A stretch of 64,000 bases of DNA from Symmachiella macrocystis (GCF_007860075.1 NZ_SJPP01000001.1:1116001-1180000), one strand, 5' to 3'. Shown: positions 1 through 12,370, counted from the first letter of the stretch. Notes: generated from the sequence alone by a model not told the origin. Made by a program: numbers and translations.

Positions 1-707
1 TTGGAAATGCCCTTGGGATTGTTCAGATTACGAAGCGGTTCGGCCCCAGTCTCGAACAATACACCTTGGTGACTGGACGGCATGAAGCCGGAGCCCCAGG
101 CGCGGGCTCCATTAACGACCATCGAGTTGCTGTCCTTCATCACGACAAACGTCGGCAAGCTCTCAGTCGGTGTACCGAGCCCATATGATACCCACGCCCC
201 AAGTGACGGCCGGCCTCCGAAAACCGCGCCAGTGTTCATCTGGCAAACCCCTCCCGCATGATTGATGCCGTCGGAAACGCACGAATGAATCACGCACAGT
301 TCGTCGGCGATGCCGTGGTGGTGTGGCAGCCAATCGGAAATCCACAGCCCGCTTTCGCCGCACTGTTCCCACTTTCGCTTGCTTTCCAAGATGGGTGAAT
401 TGACCTCACCCATGGCCGTGACCGGACGTTCGAAGCTTTCCGGCAAGGTTTGTCCGGCCAACTTATTGACCGCTGGTTTGCGGTCGAACAAGTCGAGGTG
501 GCTTGGTCCGCCTTCCATGAACAGCCAAATGATGTTCTTGGCGTTGCCAATTTGGCTTGGGATCTTCTTGGCAACAGGATTTTCCGGTGCGGCGGCGAAA
601 AGTGACTTTCCGTTCAGCGCAGCAAACGCCAATGCACCGAAACCCCCGCCGGCGCTGCACAGGAACTCACGTCGTGAACCGGGGTGATCGACTTGATGAC
701 AACTCAT
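1..707 (-). CDS. DUF1501 domain protein (C-terminus cut by window edge)
   Basis: Partial gene reading leftward off the window; about 235 residues are visible. It begins MSCHQVDHPGSRREFLCSAG, a twin-arginine-type signal (SRREFL then a hydrophobic stretch), followed by the DUF1501 core: IIWLFMEGGPSHLDLFD, a segment around NHAGGVCQMNTG, and GRPSLGAWVSYGLGT. The family belongs to the alkaline-phosphatase/sulfatase fold group and in planctomycetes is almost always encoded just after a PSD1 cytochrome protein, as here (73 bp after the PSD1 stop). The ATG at 705-707 is preceded by an AAAGGG-type ribosome site. It is probably exported and works with the PSD1 partner; the substrate is unknown. Confidence 0.9.
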   Translation of the reverse strand, partial: MSCHQVDHPGSRREFLCSAGGGFGALAFAALNGKSLFAAAPENPVAKKIPSQIGNAKNIIWLFMEGGPSHLDLFDRKPAVNKLAGQTLPESFERPVTAMGEVNSPILESKRKWEQCGESGLWISDWLPHHHGIADELCVIHSCVSDGINHAGGVCQMNTGAVFGGRPSLGAWVSYGLGTPTESLPTFVVMKDSNSMVVNGARAWGSGFMPSSHQGVLFETGAEPLRNLNNPKGIS

Positions 708-780
708 GAAACCCTTTCGGTGGTCGGAATGTTAAGTCGACTCGCTATAAATTTGGCGGAACGGCAATCCATCCTGCACC

Positions 781-4020
<3,240 letters not shown>

Positions 4021-4052
4021 TGCACACCTTTGTTGGGACGGCGCCCTGGCCG

Positions 4053-5771
4053 TCATTTCATAGCTGGCAAACCGCCAATGAACACCGGATCAAAATGATG
4101 CTGATCGTCCAAGGCATCCTGAAAGAACAAACCGTCAACTGTGTCGCCGTCGTCGTATCCCAGAGCTGACAAGTCGATGCCGACCGCTAAACCCCGAAAC
4201 GTGATTACCTGTTTTCGCGGCGAACACTCGAGCGACTCCAGTTGCTCCAAGGATTCGGCCGCTTCGGCAAACATATGGACGTGAAAGCCGGTCAGATCAT
4301 GAGCGCCGGGCGATTCCATCGTCAGATCGTAGACACGGATCGTGTGCGACCTTAACCCATCACGAAATCGCAACGGGCTGACGTGAAAGGCGTCCCCATT
4401 GGGGGGGTTTGAAAAAGTCTGCAAATCAAAAACCACGACATCCGCACCAGGACCATTTTCGACCGGCTTGTCGAACCGAATCGCCAAACCGGGCGTCGCC
4501 GACTCGCCCATCAGCACGGGGGTTGATGCAAGTGGTTCGACGCTGCCGCCCGGATTGATCACACCCGTGACGAGGCTGTGGTCCGACGAGGTTTCGATTC
4601 GTTTCGCGGGGATGGTTGGTCCGCCGCAGATGAATGCGCCGCTCGAAGTGGCTTTGAACGCCGTCACGCGAGCCGGTATCACATCGGTAATTGGTATGTC
4701 GACGACGCGACCATCACGTTGCACGGTCACGCTGGTGAGATTCTCCGCCCTGCCGTCGTCGGCCGTTGTTGTGCTATATGACACGATGCGGTCGGGTAAG
4801 CTATAACGATATGCATTGGGTTCAAAGGGAATATGGTCTGCGGAAAACTCGCGCCCCTTTGCAAACCTTTGCGCGTCGCCGTCATTCAACCGGATTTCCG
4901 ATTCCGCATCATCATGGAAACGTTCGAAGATGTCCGCCTCGCCCTCGATCACCTGGACTTCCGTTTCACTTGTCTCGGCGACATTGACGGTAAAGCGGGT
5001 GCCACGATCGATGACGCGTGTGACCGGCGTTTCAACGCGAAAGCCTTCCGCACCGTCAGGCGCGTGGACGCTGCAATGCCCAACATCCAATGCAAGGCAT
5101 TCATCGGACATGACTCGAAACACCGCCGGCCCTTCGACAATCGCCGATGCGCCTGTTGGAAACGCGACCCTGACTAGGCCGCTCATAAGTACGTAGTCCC
5201 GCTCCGGCACAAGCACTGAATCGACAGACGGCGATAATTCCCCAAAGAACCTCGCATGTGCTAGGCTCGCAACTTGTACGTTCCCTTTCAGTACTGCTTC
5301 GTCATTTGAGTTGGGGACGTCTTTGACGACGTCGGTGTGTCTCGATGGCCGGAATGAATACCATGCGATTGCCAGGGTCGTTAATGCGACAACGGCCACA
5401 ATTTTTCGAAACAGAAAGCGATTTCTGCTACCCGATTGGCCGGCGGTAGGATGTCGACCTCCCGCGCCCGTATTTTGCGTCGCCCGGTGGGTGTCCGCCA
5501 CTTTTTCTACGCCCGCCATCACACCGGAGATAAAGCCATCCGATGTCTCCGGAAGGCGGGACAGCACTTCACGAACGAAACCGTCCTGTCGTGACGGAAC
5601 TTCCTCAACCACTAGGCCGAGCAAACGATGTGTTTGATACATGTCGGCGGCCAGTTTCAGCAGGCTCTCATCCGAGGAGAGCAAGGCGCGCAGCGTCGCA
5701 ATCCCGGTCTCGTCCAGTTCGCCTTCGAGATAGTCCGTCCATAGTTCGGCAAATTGCTCTTGAGCACTCAT
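4053..5771 (-). CDS. FecR-domain membrane protein (sigma-factor partner)
   Basis: 572 residues. The N-terminus resembles a planctomycete anti-sigma segment (FAELWTDYLEGELDETGIA), followed by one hydrophobic membrane helix around residues 125-145 (KIVAVVALTTLAIAWYSF). A periplasmic FecR domain follows: GLVRVAFPTGASAIVEGPAV, then FRVETPVTRVIDRGTRFTVNV. The C-terminal 200 residues are not recognised but have a beta-rich look. Family knowledge: FecR-like proteins relay a periplasmic signal to an ECF sigma factor. The start ATG overlaps the sigma-factor stop (ATGA, 5768-5771), so the two are translationally coupled, and the same arrangement (ATGA, 4053-4056) is available to PSD1 downstream. Confidence 0.88.
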   Translation of the reverse strand: MSAQEQFAELWTDYLEGELDETGIATLRALLSSDESLLKLAADMYQTHRLLGLVVEEVPSRQDGFVREVLSRLPETSDGFISGVMAGVEKVADTHRATQNTGAGGRHPTAGQSGSRNRFLFRKIVAVVALTTLAIAWYSFRPSRHTDVVKDVPNSNDEAVLKGNVQVASLAHARFFGELSPSVDSVLVPERDYVLMSGLVRVAFPTGASAIVEGPAVFRVMSDECLALDVGHCSVHAPDGAEGFRVETPVTRVIDRGTRFTVNVAETSETEVQVIEGEADIFERFHDDAESEIRLNDGDAQRFAKGREFSADHIPFEPNAYRYSLPDRIVSYSTTTADDGRAENLTSVTVQRDGRVVDIPITDVIPARVTAFKATSSGAFICGGPTIPAKRIETSSDHSLVTGVINPGGSVEPLASTPVLMGESATPGLAIRFDKPVENGPGADVVVFDLQTFSNPPNGDAFHVSPLRFRDGLRSHTIRVYDLTMESPGAHDLTGFHVHMFAEAAESLEQLESLECSPRKQVITFRGLAVGIDLSALGYDDGDTVDGLFFQDALDDQHHFDPVFIGGLPAMK

Positions 5772-6364
5772 GATGCCCCCTCCTCGGCTGCCTGCATCCG
5801 GATTTCAAGGCATTGCTGAAGTTTTTGTCTAGTCAACCAGAGCTGCTTCTTGACGGCAGCGACCGATCGGCCGCTGCGGTCCGCCATTTCTTCCAACGGA
5901 ATCTCTTCATCATAACGCCACTGGATGAATCGCCGCAGATGCTTACCAAGTGTTTCGATGCAGGATTCCAAATGTTCGAGCCGTGCCACATACCAATCCG
6001 ACGGCTCGGAGTTCCGGCGTTCTAACTCGCGCCGCAACAAATCCGGCGCGTACCGTGCATGGTAATCGGCCACACGGCGCAATCGTGTCAGTTCGGTCTT
6101 TAGCTGATAGCGAGCGATAGTGAACAACCACGCCTCGAAGTGGGTTCCTGGAGTGTAATCCCCCAAGCGGGTGAAGGCCGCGACAAATGTCCGTTGCGCG
6201 ACTTCATCGACGTCGATGCCAGGCGGGACATGTCCCGCCAACCAGGCTCGCAGCGGCCTCTCGAACTGACGTACGACGACCTCAAATGCGGAAGATTCCC
6301 CGCGGTGCGTACGGCGAATGGCATCGTCAAGCTGTGCGTCGTCGATATTTACATGCGCTGTCAT
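5768..6364 (-). CDS. ECF-type RNA polymerase sigma factor
   Basis: 198 residues with the two sigma-70 regions of an extracytoplasmic-function factor. Region 2 is ESSAFEVVVRQFERPLRAWL through DEVAQRTFVAAF and GTHFEAWLFTIARYQLK; region 4 is CIETLGKHLRRFIQWRY followed by a helix-turn-helix (IPLEEMADRSGRSVAAVKKQ). It is the first gene of a four-gene operon (sigma, FecR, PSD1, DUF1501), all minus strand and tightly packed. This is a standard planctomycete module in which the sigma factor is thought to control surface or polysaccharide functions. No clear Shine-Dalgarno precedes the ATG at 6362-6364. Confidence 0.9.
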   Translation of the reverse strand: MTAHVNIDDAQLDDAIRRTHRGESSAFEVVVRQFERPLRAWLAGHVPPGIDVDEVAQRTFVAAFTRLGDYTPGTHFEAWLFTIARYQLKTELTRLRRVADYHARYAPDLLRRELERRNSEPSDWYVARLEHLESCIETLGKHLRRFIQWRYDEEIPLEEMADRSGRSVAAVKKQLWLTRQKLQQCLEIRMQAAEEGAS

Positions 6365-6792
6365 TATATGATTATGGCAGTTCCCGCTGCGAGGTTACCC
6401 CCAGCAGACGAAAAAATGCCAAATCCTCGGCAATTGGGGAAAGATCCACGCCTATCAGCAGATCATTTTTGCTTTTGCTGCTTCGAAAAACCCGGCCCGT
6501 AGAAACTTGCAGCGCGTCCAGCTGAGAGTCTTGGTTCAATTCGATTCAGTCCGACCGTGAAATCCGGAGCGTCGTGACTTGGGCTCGGATGCCGAGTCAT
6601 TCATGATGAATTCTTCTGGTTGGAACCTGTCCAAATAGTTGTGTCAATGCTTAGACGAAGTGTTGAGGAAAACGGCCTTCGAAGTCATTCGCGAAGCGAT
6701 TCAGTATAGGGCTCGATCCGTCGCATCTGCAATGACTTCTGCTATCATTTGCATGACACGATACGCCAACTCATCTTTAGCGGAGGTGCATC
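6365..6792. other. Intergenic region between divergent transcription units
   Basis: 428 bp separate the leftward ECF sigma operon from the rightward DHDPS-like gene, so promoters for both must lie here. I see no convincing -35/-10 pair, no strong hairpin and no reading frame resembling a protein. A TATAAT-like hexamer overlaps the sigma start codon and is therefore not a usable promoter for it. Confidence 0.4.
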
Positions 6793-7923
6793 TTGCCTAC
6801 AAAGAAACGAATCACGAGACGGCGGCTGTTCAACTTTGCGATGGGTGGCGCCTTGAGTGCTGTCACGGGAACGATTCTTGACAGCCGAGGACACAGCACG
6901 GAGTTGCTTGCCGGCACGGTCAACGTGGACCCGAAGATCCAAGGACCTTTTCTGATTCTGTCGACACCCTTCACGGCATCGGGCGCAGTGGACTTCGACG
7001 CGCTCGCCAAACAGGCGCGCTATGTCGACTGGTGTGGATGCCCAGGAATGATCTGGCCACAATCAGGCGATAGCGTCGATCTGCTGACCAGGGACGAGAA
7101 GCTCCGTGGAATGGAAGTGTTGGCCGAGGCGTCTCGCAGTCTTCGTACAGCGCTGTGTCTGGGTGTGCAGGGTAAGAACACGGCTGAGATGCTTGTTTTT
7201 GCCAAGCACGCTGAGAAACTGTCGCCAGCGGCGATGATCTCGCGACCGCCAGACTCAGGTAAGACTCAAGACGACATGCGTCAATACTGGCATGAAATGG
7301 CCGCTGTCACAAATCGGCCCGTGATTCTCCAGACCACCGGCGGCGTTGCCTACAAGGGACCGGTCCCTTCAACGCAACTTCTGATCGAACTGGCCAAGGA
7401 GTTCCCGAACTTCGGCTACGTCAAAGAGGAAGCGGGCGCAGTCATCGCTCGCATGCGCATTCTAGTCGAGGCGAAGCCACCCATCCGGCGCGTATTCGGC
7501 GCCCGTGGAGGTTACGGCTGGCTTTACGAGTTGCGACTCGGATCGGAAGGTCTGATCACCGAGCGTGCCATCTACGCGGATGTCCTCACTCGTATCTGGC
7601 AACTTCACCGGAGCGGCTCGGATCCTGACGCTTTACGGGATGCATACAGCAGATTTCTTCTCATGATCAACCTCAGCAAAACCCATCCCGGCGAATTGCG
7701 AGGCTACCAATTGTACCTTTGGAAGAAACGCGGCGTGTTCCAGACGATGGTCTCGCGCCATTACGGCCCCAAACGAACAATCCCCCCGACCCCCATCTTC
7801 TCGGAACTGAAGCTGACTAAGGAGGAAATCGCCGAAATCGATTTCCGATTCGAAGCGCTAAAGCCGTACCAGAAGCCGGGAACACCTGACTTGACTGCGC
7901 CTAACCAGCGCGACGGATCTTGA
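6793..7923 (+). CDS. Secreted DHDPS/N-acetylneuraminate-lyase family protein
   Basis: 376 residues. The start is TTG at 6793, supported by GGAGGTG six bases upstream. A twin-arginine-like leader (ITRRRLFNFAMGGALS) precedes a TIM barrel of the DapA/NanA family: GPFLILSTPFTASGAVDFDA, CGCPGMIWPQSGD, and the Schiff-base lysine in NFGYVKEEAG (Lys211). The usual YNxP tyrosine motif is replaced by ILQTTGG, so classical dihydrodipicolinate synthase or NAL chemistry should not be assumed. Families of this kind split or join 2-keto acids. It lies next to a decayed sialidase gene, which fits a sialic-acid theme, but export makes the role unclear. Confidence 0.8.
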   Translation: MPTKKRITRRRLFNFAMGGALSAVTGTILDSRGHSTELLAGTVNVDPKIQGPFLILSTPFTASGAVDFDALAKQARYVDWCGCPGMIWPQSGDSVDLLTRDEKLRGMEVLAEASRSLRTALCLGVQGKNTAEMLVFAKHAEKLSPAAMISRPPDSGKTQDDMRQYWHEMAAVTNRPVILQTTGGVAYKGPVPSTQLLIELAKEFPNFGYVKEEAGAVIARMRILVEAKPPIRRVFGARGGYGWLYELRLGSEGLITERAIYADVLTRIWQLHRSGSDPDALRDAYSRFLLMINLSKTHPGELRGYQLYLWKKRGVFQTMVSRHYGPKRTIPPTPIFSELKLTKEEIAEIDFRFEALKPYQKPGTPDLTAPNQRDGS

Positions 7924-7992
7924 GCTGCGTGCCGACGAAGTCTGATTGGAAGCATTTAAGTCCAACCGGCTATTCCTGCCGTGCTGTCGGTG

Positions 7993-9262
7993 TTAACGGA
8001 GCGGCGTTTCGTTTCGCGGAAATGTTAGCGATGCGAATCGTAACTCAACCCGGCACACTGGGTGCTGATCAGATACTCCTAGCGAGTTTGCCACTTCACG
8101 AGCCAGCGGACGGTAAATGAGCATCTTCAGTTTTGACTTCGGTCCGACAAGCTTGCCGGCAAGGATATCGTCCTCGTTGAATCAGGTCAGCAGGATTTCA
8201 CCGTCTGTCGCACGGTAGCGGTCATATGAAATGTAGATTGTGCCGTCAGGGGCCTGGAAACCGTCGGGATATGACACACCCTGACGGTCTTCAATCACAA
8301 GACCGCCCTTCCACGACTTGCCCTCATCGTCTGAAAGCCAGGCACTCAATTTGAAGCGGCCATCGTGCGCGTCAATACGGTCGCCATGTTTGACCAAGAG
8401 GATCCGTCCCGACGCAAGACGACGGAAGTGAAAACGTGCATTCGGATGCCTGATCTCAGGCGGATCGACTGGTGTGGACCAGGTGTGCCCGTCATCTTTG
8501 GAAAAGGTCTCCATGATCCCTCGTCGGGTGCGCGCCAACATCCAAAGCACACCGTCTTTGCGCTCGACGATCATCGGTTCATGCCAATCAGGATTGGGAA
8601 ACTTCACGCACGCACGGCGTTGTCATGTTGCACCCTGATCCGACGAAACCAGAAAATTGATGCCGCGATACTCGTCCAACTCTGGAGAGATTCTTAAACG
8701 GACCGATACCGCTAGTATGCTCCTTCTCCAACAAGTAGGCCGGCAGCAACCACTCGCCCTTTGACGTCACAATGGGTTTGTTAAGACAGACACCGTGCCA
8801 AAGGCGTCGCGGCTCGGACCACTGCGGTTCGTCGTCATCGGGGTTGTCGCAGATGGCGAACCATAGACCCGCACGGCCATCGAAGTGGTTCATCGTTTGA
8901 TCGAAGAAGAACCACAGACGCCCGAGCGGATCGGTCCAGAGATTGCCGACGATGACGCTGCGAGGGATGGGCAACCCCAGCGTCTGACTGTCGATGACCA
9001 GTCTTGGTTTCGACCAGGTTTCTCCATCGTCGTCACTGGTCGCCGCCACCATGAAGGCTTTGGGGCCATCCTCTCCGGCCACCCACGCCGCCCAAAGTCG
9101 ACCTTTGCGGGTGCGGGCAATCCCGATCGTCATGCCGTAATCGAGTTTATCGTAGTCGTACTTTGGCAGCGGTTTCGTGATGAATGTCGGAGGAATCAGG
9201 GCGAGATCGGCGATGTCCCGCATGACCTTGATCTGATACGCCCGCTTCTTCTTCGGCGTCAA
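7993..9262 (-). pseudogene. Sialidase (BNR-repeat) pseudogene
   Basis: Decayed sialidase-like gene. Its start is lost: the first readable codons are around 9262 (a TTG just downstream of an in-frame stop). Recognisable parts are [20 protein letters not shown], the Asp-box-like [43 protein letters not shown] and [11 protein letters not shown]. There are at least three lesions: a frameshift just after GIGPFKNL (about 8690); an in-frame TGA within [16 protein letters not shown] at about 8630, where Trp is expected; and TGA at 8182-8184 inside ILLTxFNEDDILAGKLVGP. Reading continues past that stop to TAA at 7993-7995. It cannot make an intact enzyme. Confidence 0.85.
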
Positions 9263-9664
9263 CGCGGCGAATCGTTTTTAGGCGGATTATCGCCCGGGAC
9301 GCGAATTCCAATCTTCCGGTTAAAAAAAGGCGCCACGCGGTCACGCTGCACTTTCATGATGCGCTGCGTATCCTCTTCTAATAGGTATCCGGTCTGCTCG
9401 TATTCTAGGCAATGTTGCGCCAGTTGTTGAAGGTACGTTTCCAACGTACCATATCGCTCCTCGATCGATTGCCTTGGATCACCGGTCTTTTCTCGTGCAG
9501 ACTTACTAATCGGAAAAGGGAGATAGGAACCGGTCAAGCTCAGCAGTTCGTTCGCCGCGCCTCCCTCCTCGCTCCGCAATCTCCAACTTGTGTACGTGGC
9601 AACGGGAACGGCGACTTCAGGCGGCGAGAGACAGCCGACTTCATTGCCGTCCGGCCCTGATCGG
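9259..9664 (-). pseudogene. Alpha/beta-hydrolase C-terminal fragment (Abhydrolase_10-like)
   Basis: The 3' part of an alpha/beta-hydrolase-domain gene. Family signatures seen are DGNEVGCLSPPEVAVPVATY, ELLSLTGSYLPFP, GDPRQSIEERYGTLETYL and EYEQTGYLLEEDTQRIM, which match the C-terminal end of these large secreted hydrolases as I know them. The catalytic N-terminal part is missing: at about 9664 the frame passes without a stop into an IS3 transposase fragment. It ends at 9259, overlapping the start of the sialidase remnant. It is a truncated relic, not a functional hydrolase. Confidence 0.7.
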
Positions 9665-9955
9665 GGAACCAGCTCACGCAATCGCCGGCGAAGAATCTCT
9701 TCATCACACTTGGCGCGACGCCGGTAACGAATGCTGCTCCGCGAAAAACCAACGCCTCGGCAAGCCCGACGCTCAGAGACCGAAAACTTTTGTCGCAAGC
9801 GTTTCACGGTTCGGCGCATCTGTGTCGGGCTCAGTCGTTTCCCCGAAGCGCTTCCTTGAGCATCGCTTTGTCGAGCTCTGCCTCGGCCAGAAACCGTTTC
9901 AAACGAGCGTTTTTCCTTCAAGGTCCTTCAACCGCTTCGCCTCCTCGCTCTTCAT
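9664..9955 (-). mobile_element. IS3-family transposase remnant (OrfA end / OrfB start)
   Basis: A minus-strand fragment. ATG 9953-9955 begins MKSEEAKRLKDLEGK and hits a stop after LV; a one-base shift restores NARLKRFLAEAELDKAMLKE, a typical IS3 OrfA leucine-zipper end. It then continues with LSPTQMRRTVKRLRQKFSVS and ERRACRGVGFSRSSIRYR, the typical start of an IS3 OrfB. It stops at LRELV, before the DDE catalytic core. The shift lies in a run of five A's, at about the place where IS3 elements use programmed -1 frameshifting. No terminal inverted repeats were found. It is a dead copy. Confidence 0.75.
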
Positions 9956-9957
9956 CC

Positions 9958-9994
9958 GAGAATCTCCTTGCCCAACATCGGGCTCTAGATTCTC
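9958..9994. repeat. Perfect hairpin upstream of the IS3 remnant
   Basis: GAGAATCT at 9958-9965 is the exact inverse of AGATTCTC at 9987-9994, with a further GCCC/GGGC match inside. It lies directly before the transposase fragment start. Such hairpins can shield transposase translation or belong to an element end; which applies is unknown. Confidence 0.5.
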
Positions 9995-10006
9995 ATAACA
10001 TCTGGA

Positions 10007-10213
10007 TCAGCTTTTGAGGAGCATGCCATCGAAGCTTTCGTCAGTGTTTGACTTTTTGGCCAGTATGACTTCGGCCTCATCTGAGGTGACCTTTGGATTT
10101 CCCCTGTTTGCGTCGCGGACCCAAGCTACCTCCAGTCAAGCCTTGGCTCGTTCCTGAATTAGTCGACGCTCGAACTGAGTCAATGCAGGGGAAACGTTGA
10201 AGAAAACCAGGAT
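10007..10213 (-). pseudogene. Serine resolvase/invertase fragment
   Basis: The minus-strand frame reads LVFFNVSPALTQFERRLIQE, then RAKA, a TGA stop, LEVAWVRDANRGNPKVTSD and EAEVILAKK. The block xxALxxFERxLIxERxxAGL followed by a Gly/Pro-Lys linker is the hallmark of the end of the catalytic domain of serine recombinases (resolvase family). Both the N-terminal catalytic serine region and the DNA-binding end are missing, and an in-frame stop interrupts it. It lies just upstream of the IS3 remnant, so this is a composite of dead mobile elements. Confidence 0.6.
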
Positions 10214-10250
10214 TTATCCAAGCGCATATGAAACTTTGTTCTTTTGGCTC

Positions 10251-11564
10251 CTACGGTAAATTCGGTACAGATTCCGAAAGCATATGCACATCGCGTTGCG
10301 GATACGGAATACTGATCCCCTCTTCGTCAAATCGCTCTTTGACCTGGCGCGTCAGGTCCCAGTGAACGGTCCAATAGTCGGCCGTTTTCACCCAGGGCCG
10401 GCAGAACAGATTGACGGAAGAATCTGCTAACTGGTCAACATGAACTGTCACACTAGGATCTTTGAGAACCAGTGGGTGCTCATTGGAGATTTGTATTAAT
10501 ACATCAATGGCATGCTCGATTTTGTCGTCGTAGCCGATCCCAAAGACTAGATCGACACGTCGCGTGTCTTTTCCAGTGAAATTGACAATCGTATCGCCCC
10601 AGACTTTTTTGTTGGGGATCACAACGACCTTATTGTCGAGCGTCAGCAAGGAGGTGGAAACCAGACTCATTTCCTGGACGGTGCCTTCGACCTCGGAAAC
10701 GGAGACGTAATCATCGACATCAAATGGACGATAGACCATGATCATCAGGCCACTGGCGAAGCTGCCTAGTGTTTCTTGTAATGCAAAACCAACGATGAAT
10801 CCTCCTGCCCCGAGGGCCGCCATCATCGGCCCAATTTGCACACCCAGGACACTCAAAGCCATGAGAATGCCCACAACAAATACAATTCCTCCGGTCGTAC
10901 GTCGGGCGAAGTTCTCCAAAAGGTTCGATGCTCGAGGATGGCGAGCCAATGCTTTGGCGATCACACGCCCAGCAAATTTGGAAATGAAGAAAAACACCAA
11001 CAGAATGATCGCAGCCACAAGTAATCGTCGTGCCCATAACTTGCCGCCATCGTCTCTCCCGGCCCAGTTTTTTAATTCGGCGACCAGCGCCGCTTGATAC
11101 GAAGTTGCGTCGGTAGTTTCACTGAGATCTGACACTGCGTTAATGAATTGTTCCGCGGATTGGACATCACCCCCTTTCGCTTTCAGGGCATCGAGCACGA
11201 TCCGAGTTCGTTCCGCCAGCGCCGTTTCTTCAATACGAAGTGCAACCAACCGGTCCGTCAACTTATCATCTGATTCGTTCTCTGGCACGGCTTTGAGTTT
11301 CAATTCAGTGTTGCCGACCTCGGTGATCTTTGCGCGCAGCAGATCGAGCCAGCCATTTAACTCGATCTCCAACTCGCCTTTCGTCAGGGGACGCAGGATC
11401 ACCTGGAGATGGTCCACCGGTACTTCAGCATCAGAGGTAGTCGTCAACTCTGGAGGTTCTGTACCAGACGTCTCTTGAGCCATAGTAGGTGATTTGACTA
11501 CCGAGAGACCGATAGCAACCACCAAAGCAAATCGGCCAAGCCATGATCCTGCAAACGTTCTCAT
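10251..11564 (-). CDS. MscS-family mechanosensitive ion channel
   Basis: 437 residues from ATG 11562-11564, preceded by GGAAGGA five bases upstream; a TTG further upstream is less likely. There is a signal peptide, a periplasmic helical region of about 130 residues, then membrane helices (LLVAAIILLVFFFISKFAG; GGIVFVVGILMALSVLGVQI) and the pore helix/MscS motif ALGAGGFIVGFALQETLGSF. The cytoplasmic beta domain follows (VDDYVSVSEVEGTVQEMSLV; VVVIPNKKVWGDTIVNF). Role: release of small osmolytes when the inner membrane is stretched. It stands alone on the minus strand. Confidence 0.92.
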   Translation of the reverse strand: MRTFAGSWLGRFALVVAIGLSVVKSPTMAQETSGTEPPELTTTSDAEVPVDHLQVILRPLTKGELEIELNGWLDLLRAKITEVGNTELKLKAVPENESDDKLTDRLVALRIEETALAERTRIVLDALKAKGGDVQSAEQFINAVSDLSETTDATSYQAALVAELKNWAGRDDGGKLWARRLLVAAIILLVFFFISKFAGRVIAKALARHPRASNLLENFARRTTGGIVFVVGILMALSVLGVQIGPMMAALGAGGFIVGFALQETLGSFASGLMIMVYRPFDVDDYVSVSEVEGTVQEMSLVSTSLLTLDNKVVVIPNKKVWGDTIVNFTGKDTRRVDLVFGIGYDDKIEHAIDVLIQISNEHPLVLKDPSVTVHVDQLADSSVNLFCRPWVKTADYWTVHWDLTRQVKERFDEEGISIPYPQRDVHMLSESVPNLP

Positions 11565-11799
11565 TACTATCCTTCCGCTAAACAGTGTTTTGCCTGGAAC
11601 ATTTATACGCAATGATGAGAAGGCTGGATTGCCTGCACATTGACTGTGAACACTTGTGATCCGTTCAGTACCTACATTGCGAGCCCCCGTCAGAGTCGCT
11701 GCGCCGTAAACCTCGCAGTGCGATGACAGTTCAACGAGATTACTAGTTTATCTAGCATCATGGCTTGTCCGGTGGATGAATAACAGCGTCGCGGGGGCT

Positions 11800-12252
11800 T
11801 TACGCTTCGTCTTTTAGGTTCTTCAGCATCAGAGCTAAAGCGTTTACCAAAGTTTTCGCGTCCGCTTGAGAGATTCCCTGCATTGCTTGTTTTCGCAAGG
11901 CTAGTGTAAGAGGTATGGTTCTTTCTACGAGTTTAGAGCCTGCCTTGGTCACTGCAACAACTGTCGACCGCCCATCATCCGCGCAAGGGGAACGCTGAAC
12001 GAGGCCCGCCTGTTCTAATCCCGCGATCTGGCGGCTAACCGTCGTCGCGTCACGACCGAGCTTCTCAGCAAGCGGTTTCATCTGTTCCGGTTCCTTCAGA
12101 TGCGCCAGGACTGTCAGTATGCTGATTTCTTCAGCGGACAGCGGAATCTCTGCGGCATCCAGAAACTCCTGAACGCGCAGCTTAAGTGCATGAGATACAC
12201 GACCAACTAAAAAGCCGGTCGACTCTGTTGGGTCAAATTTAAGCATTTCCAT
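11800..12252 (-). CDS. MarR-family transcriptional regulator
   Basis: 150 residues from ATG 12250-12252, with AAGGA just upstream. It has a winged helix-turn-helix of MarR type: ISILTVLAHLKEPEQMKPLA, EKLGRDATTVSRQIAGLEQA, then the wing around SPCADDGRSTVVAVT, between dimerisation helices. MarR proteins are usually ligand-released repressors of their own gene and a divergent neighbour. The divergent neighbour here is a broken DoxX-like gene, and palindromes fit for MarR binding lie between them (12274-12332). It probably now represses mainly itself. Confidence 0.9.
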   Translation of the reverse strand: MEMLKFDPTESTGFLVGRVSHALKLRVQEFLDAAEIPLSAEEISILTVLAHLKEPEQMKPLAEKLGRDATTVSRQIAGLEQAGLVQRSPCADDGRSTVVAVTKAGSKLVERTIPLTLALRKQAMQGISQADAKTLVNALALMLKNLKDEA

Positions 12253-12273
12253 CGCTTCCTTGCGTCCAGTATT

Positions 12274-12332
12274 TACATGCAGTATACATGCAGTTTGCGG
12301 GCACCAAGAATGCATGTATCATACAGACATGC
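12274..12332. promoter_or_regulatory. Putative MarR operators with divergent promoters
   Basis: A tandem 11-bp direct repeat TACATGCAGTA/TACATGCAGTT lies at 12274-12295. An exact 9-bp inverted pair ATACATGCA (12284-12292) and TGCATGTAT (12311-12319) spans the centre; TGTATcATACA is a palindrome at 12315-12325, nested in GCATGT...ACATGC at 12312-12332. Rightward promoter candidate: TTGCGG (12295-12300), 16 bp, TATCAT (12317-12322). Leftward candidate: -10 TATACT (complement of 12281-12286) with TTCTTG 18 bp away. Both -10 boxes fall inside the repeats, as expected for repression of both genes by the adjacent MarR. Binding by MarR is inferred. Confidence 0.6.
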
Positions 12333-12370
12333 TGCGTGTACTGTCTACGCTTGCCAGTCCAAGGTGAAAA

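Noticed and set aside
6358-6375. TATAAT-like hexamer at the ECF sigma start
   Set aside because: It overlaps the start codon itself, so transcription from it would miss the start.
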